64,000 nucleotides of DNA, from the NCBI RefSeq assembly GCF_000143415.4, contig NW_003314261.1:5988822-6052821 (forward strand), written 5' to 3'. Shown piece by piece: positions 60,191-64,000 of this stretch (its first letter is position 1; the number at the start of each line of letters is the position of its first letter). The notes beneath the pieces are model-generated. The model had not been told where the DNA came from and did not search any database. It saw nothing but the letters and a program-made list of their open reading frames with translations. The DNA comes from Selaginella moellendorffii (lineage: Eukaryota > Streptophyta > Lycopodiopsida > Selaginellales > Selaginellaceae). The position numbers and the translations under genes are program-made.

Positions 60191-62609
60191 AATTTCATTC
60201 CAACTACCATGTATAATACTATGGCTTCTTTCTAGCTGAAAAAATTGCCAATAAGCCTAATGAGGCACTGGAGTAAATACAAAATTGTATAAGGACTAGG
60301 ACATGCAAAAGAAGCCCACCTGGTCCTTCAAATACATCAGAAGTGGGAATGTGCCTACTTGAAGGAGATAAGCAGAAGTGGGGTGTTATTGTTATCATGA
60401 TACATAATATTTCCAATATATGGCTTGTTAGATAAATAGTTGAGATGCAATGGGGAATTTAGAGTGTATCTTGTCAATACCATGCATTAAACCTTGTTCT
60501 CAAATCATAGGCCACTTTAAACTTCATAAAGGATTGCACTAAAAAAGGAAAGTCCATTGTTTAGATAATTAAAAATTCAATGTATCTTCTCCACTTGTTC
60601 AAACAAAAGGGAGTGAAGGAGCTTATCAAACTTGTATTTATAAGGTATGTAATTATCTCATGTAGTCAAAGTTCACTAACACTAACTTTGTTTTCTCATA
60701 TTTGGCTCATAATACTACATGCTAGAACAGCTACAAGATATTCAAGAACCTTTAAGAGTTATTTTCTTTAGTGGAGACTTAAAAAAAAGTGGTTGAAGAA
60801 GCAACTAAAGGATAGTGAGACACGAAGTCAAGCTTAACAAGTTTGGGATCTTTTTCACATAAGTTGCAATCAGGTTTTGGTAGGAGGTGGATAAGATTTT
60901 GATATTGATGGAGCCAATAGTACAAGCAATCAAGTTCTTCAATAGATATACACCAAATATAGGATTAAGAAGAGACTTATGCTGGCTATACTAGCAAAAT
61001 CAAGAAGAGCATTACCTCCATAAATGTGATCTTTTTGGTGCAAATTGGTGTCTAAATCCATGCTACAAAACAATAGTAATTGACCAAATGTAGTCAAACA
61101 CTTATGGATGGCAGCCCAGAAATTTTATCTAGATAGAGAAGATTTCAATTAGAAATGCCCTATGTATGAGTAGAGGTAAGGCCCTTTTTAAGATGCAATT
61201 ATTGAACTAGTTGGGCATTTGTTCAAAGGCCTTACGTTGCCAATCCTTGGATGGCATGGGCAAGGTGCCTTGAACTGATTCAAAAGTGCATTTGTTTTGA
61301 AGGTTTGCATGTAAAATTTTTAGCTTTGCTCCTTTTAATTTTTTTGTAGATGCAACTTCAGCACATATGGAAACATTTTGACTCTCAAACAAAACAAGTG
61401 AGTTGATTGATTGGATTTTTTATTCTTACCTGTGGTACTAACAAAATATGCCAGATTGGATCTGACAAGAACCAAGAAGCTTGTCCATATCTACCAGAAC
61501 ACTCATATATAGAATAGGAGATGGCAATAGTCCACTAATAAATCTGTGGCTAAGAAAATTGGTGTTGAATTCGAAAACTACATATAATGGAACAACACCT
61601 CTAGAGGTAGGACCTATAGCTAGAGTAATGACTAGTTGAAGTGGAAGGGATTATATTAATGTTAATGCAAATGATACATTCTCTGAGTGTGAAAATGAGC
61701 AAGATGGTGCTAAACAATTGAGAAGAAGGTTAGTAATATTATCACTTATTTTGCATGAAGAACTAAGAACTAAACCGTGCTTTGTGGTAGCAATGATGAT
61801 GAGTTGGAAACATTGTTAAGGGCACTAGATATTGGATTCGCATTCATACTATATCTCAAAAACTATCATCCCTCAAATCCAGGATGCTCCAAAAGCAATC
61901 CCTTTGGACTCAAGAGACACAAGCAGTAGTTTGCAAAGAGGAGCTCTCCCACCTGCTCCTGAGATGTAAGTATATTAGAGAAAGAGACTAAGAATAAACT
62001 TTGAAAGGAGGTGAAACAAGTAGTAGGAGAATAGAAGCTAGGGCACTAGCAATATTTTCAACTCTAGGTTCATTGCTTCTAGCTTAGGCTTAAACTTGCA
62101 ATTCTCCAATAGCTCATGCAGTTGCACAAGCTTCTTCACCAACTCAAGTGACAAATTAGAGAAAAGTTGCAAATATCAATTTCAAGGCTATAACAATAGT
62201 GTTGAAAAAACAAGTGTAAGTTTATTCATCTCTTTTTCTATTTAAGCCTTTGAATTGTTACACATTTTAGGTTTCACTTTGTTTTCTAGCAAAGTGTTAT
62301 AATGAACTTGAATGAATAGAATGAAGTTGTGTAATAGCTTTTGTACCATAGCAATCATTTTTTGTTTATATTGTATAATATATGTTCATGAACAGCTGAC
62401 CAAACCTGCCTCTGGCAGGTTTTGGCTACCAAAACGTGCCAGTCTCAAAGTTAAGTATGTATTATTAACGATAAAAATTTTTTAGGTATTAAACAATATA
62501 AAAATTTCATTTACCCTTTGAAATTCACCCTTAGCACGCACCATGAAGAAAACTTGGTTGCATTTTACATTTCAAGTACGGAATTAATTTGCAACCAAGA
62601 TGTAATGAG
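60191..62609. other. No gene seen
   Basis: Short ORFs only (63-65 residues) and no motif recognised on either strand. Confidence 0.5.
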
Positions 62610-62800
62610 GAGAAAACAACTATTCTTTGCCTAAAAAAGAAGAAAACTTAAGAAATCTTTAAAATTCAAGTATAACATTTAGAATTTTACAACTGAACAC
62701 ACTCATCTTTGCTTCTAAAATCTCTCTAGCACTAATGCCATCACCACAATGTGGATCTTTTAAGAATTCCCTAAAACCCCAAGAAAACAAGACTAAAAAG
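62610..62800 (+). repeat. Dispersed repeat, copy B
   Basis: Counterpart of 28360-28545. Homology includes AAGAAATCTTTAAAATTCAA and CTCATCTTTGCTTCTAAAAT. Confidence 0.7.
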
Positions 62801-63686
<886 letters not shown>

Positions 63687-64000
63687 AATGTGCTACTTCT
63701 TTAGGTACTTTGACATTTTAGCAAATCCAAGATGCCTTATGACATTTTATCAACTTTTCCAATCTAGTGAAATTGATTAATGGCATTGTGATCAATACAA
63801 CAAAATCCAATGAGTTTTGTTTTAGAAAAAAAAAGACTAACATTGTGATAATTCTTTAGATATGTGCTTCTATGCATTCTAGCGAGGCTTTTTATTGTGA
63901 GTCATACATACCTCACAAGTGCACAGTAAGTTTTTCAACTCTAAGACTGCTTCAATATCACCATATGCTCCTGTCCCTTCACTCATTAAATTGTATGCTC

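Overview
The window is repeat-dense nuclear DNA of a land plant. The evidence is a decayed cytokinin-receptor-type histidine kinase with plant-like exons, Met-tRNA primed LTR retroelements (gypsy, LARD-like, TRIM), CCCTAAA telomere-type motifs and GT-AG introns throughout. I cannot fix the species. The transposase family and the lectin remind me of bryophyte, fern or lycophyte genomes, but this is a guess.

Layout. 1-4640: rearranged LTR sequence in both orientations, with long GAGTCC/GAGATG hexamer arrays, ending in a primer-binding site. 4641-17945: a 13.3-kb DNA transposon (copy 1). 17946-20060: the 3' end of a large non-coding LTR element. 20060-27050: a decayed Ty3/gypsy element on the minus strand, bracketed by inverted repeats. 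27050-33174: mostly non-coding, with a complete 671-bp TRIM at 31269-31939. 33175-54209: a large non-coding LTR element whose right LTR is split by a second transposon (copy 2, 39609-53482). 54210-64000: AT-rich DNA with one intact lectin-type gene, a LINE reverse-transcriptase fragment, the histidine-kinase pseudogene, an inverted TRIM fragment and a GT/GA microsatellite.

The main interest is the transposon. Both copies have a 22-bp terminal inverted repeat and two divergent genes around a 3.4-kb central region. The right-hand gene encodes a DUF7869-like putative transposase of about 1,040 residues. When spliced as I propose, the left-hand gene of copy 1 is open from ATG to stop over 11 exons (1,649 residues). 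It joins a ParB-like domain, a long acidic linker and a C-terminal FCP1/NIF-type HAD phosphatase domain. Nearly all its introns are only 38-57 nt. A 22-bp palindrome (arms ATGGCRTGWGG and the complement) occurs about 20 times in each copy and was not seen outside them. Four of the tiny introns carry one, always ending 9-11 nt before the 3' splice site. A ParB-like protein encoded by an element studded with its own palindromes suggests a parS-like protein/site pair. That is an inference, not shown by the sequence.

Both copies are partly decayed, largely by C-to-T type changes. Copy 1 has the intact ParB-HAD gene and a transposase with two nonsense codons. Copy 2 has a longer open transposase and a broken ParB-HAD gene.
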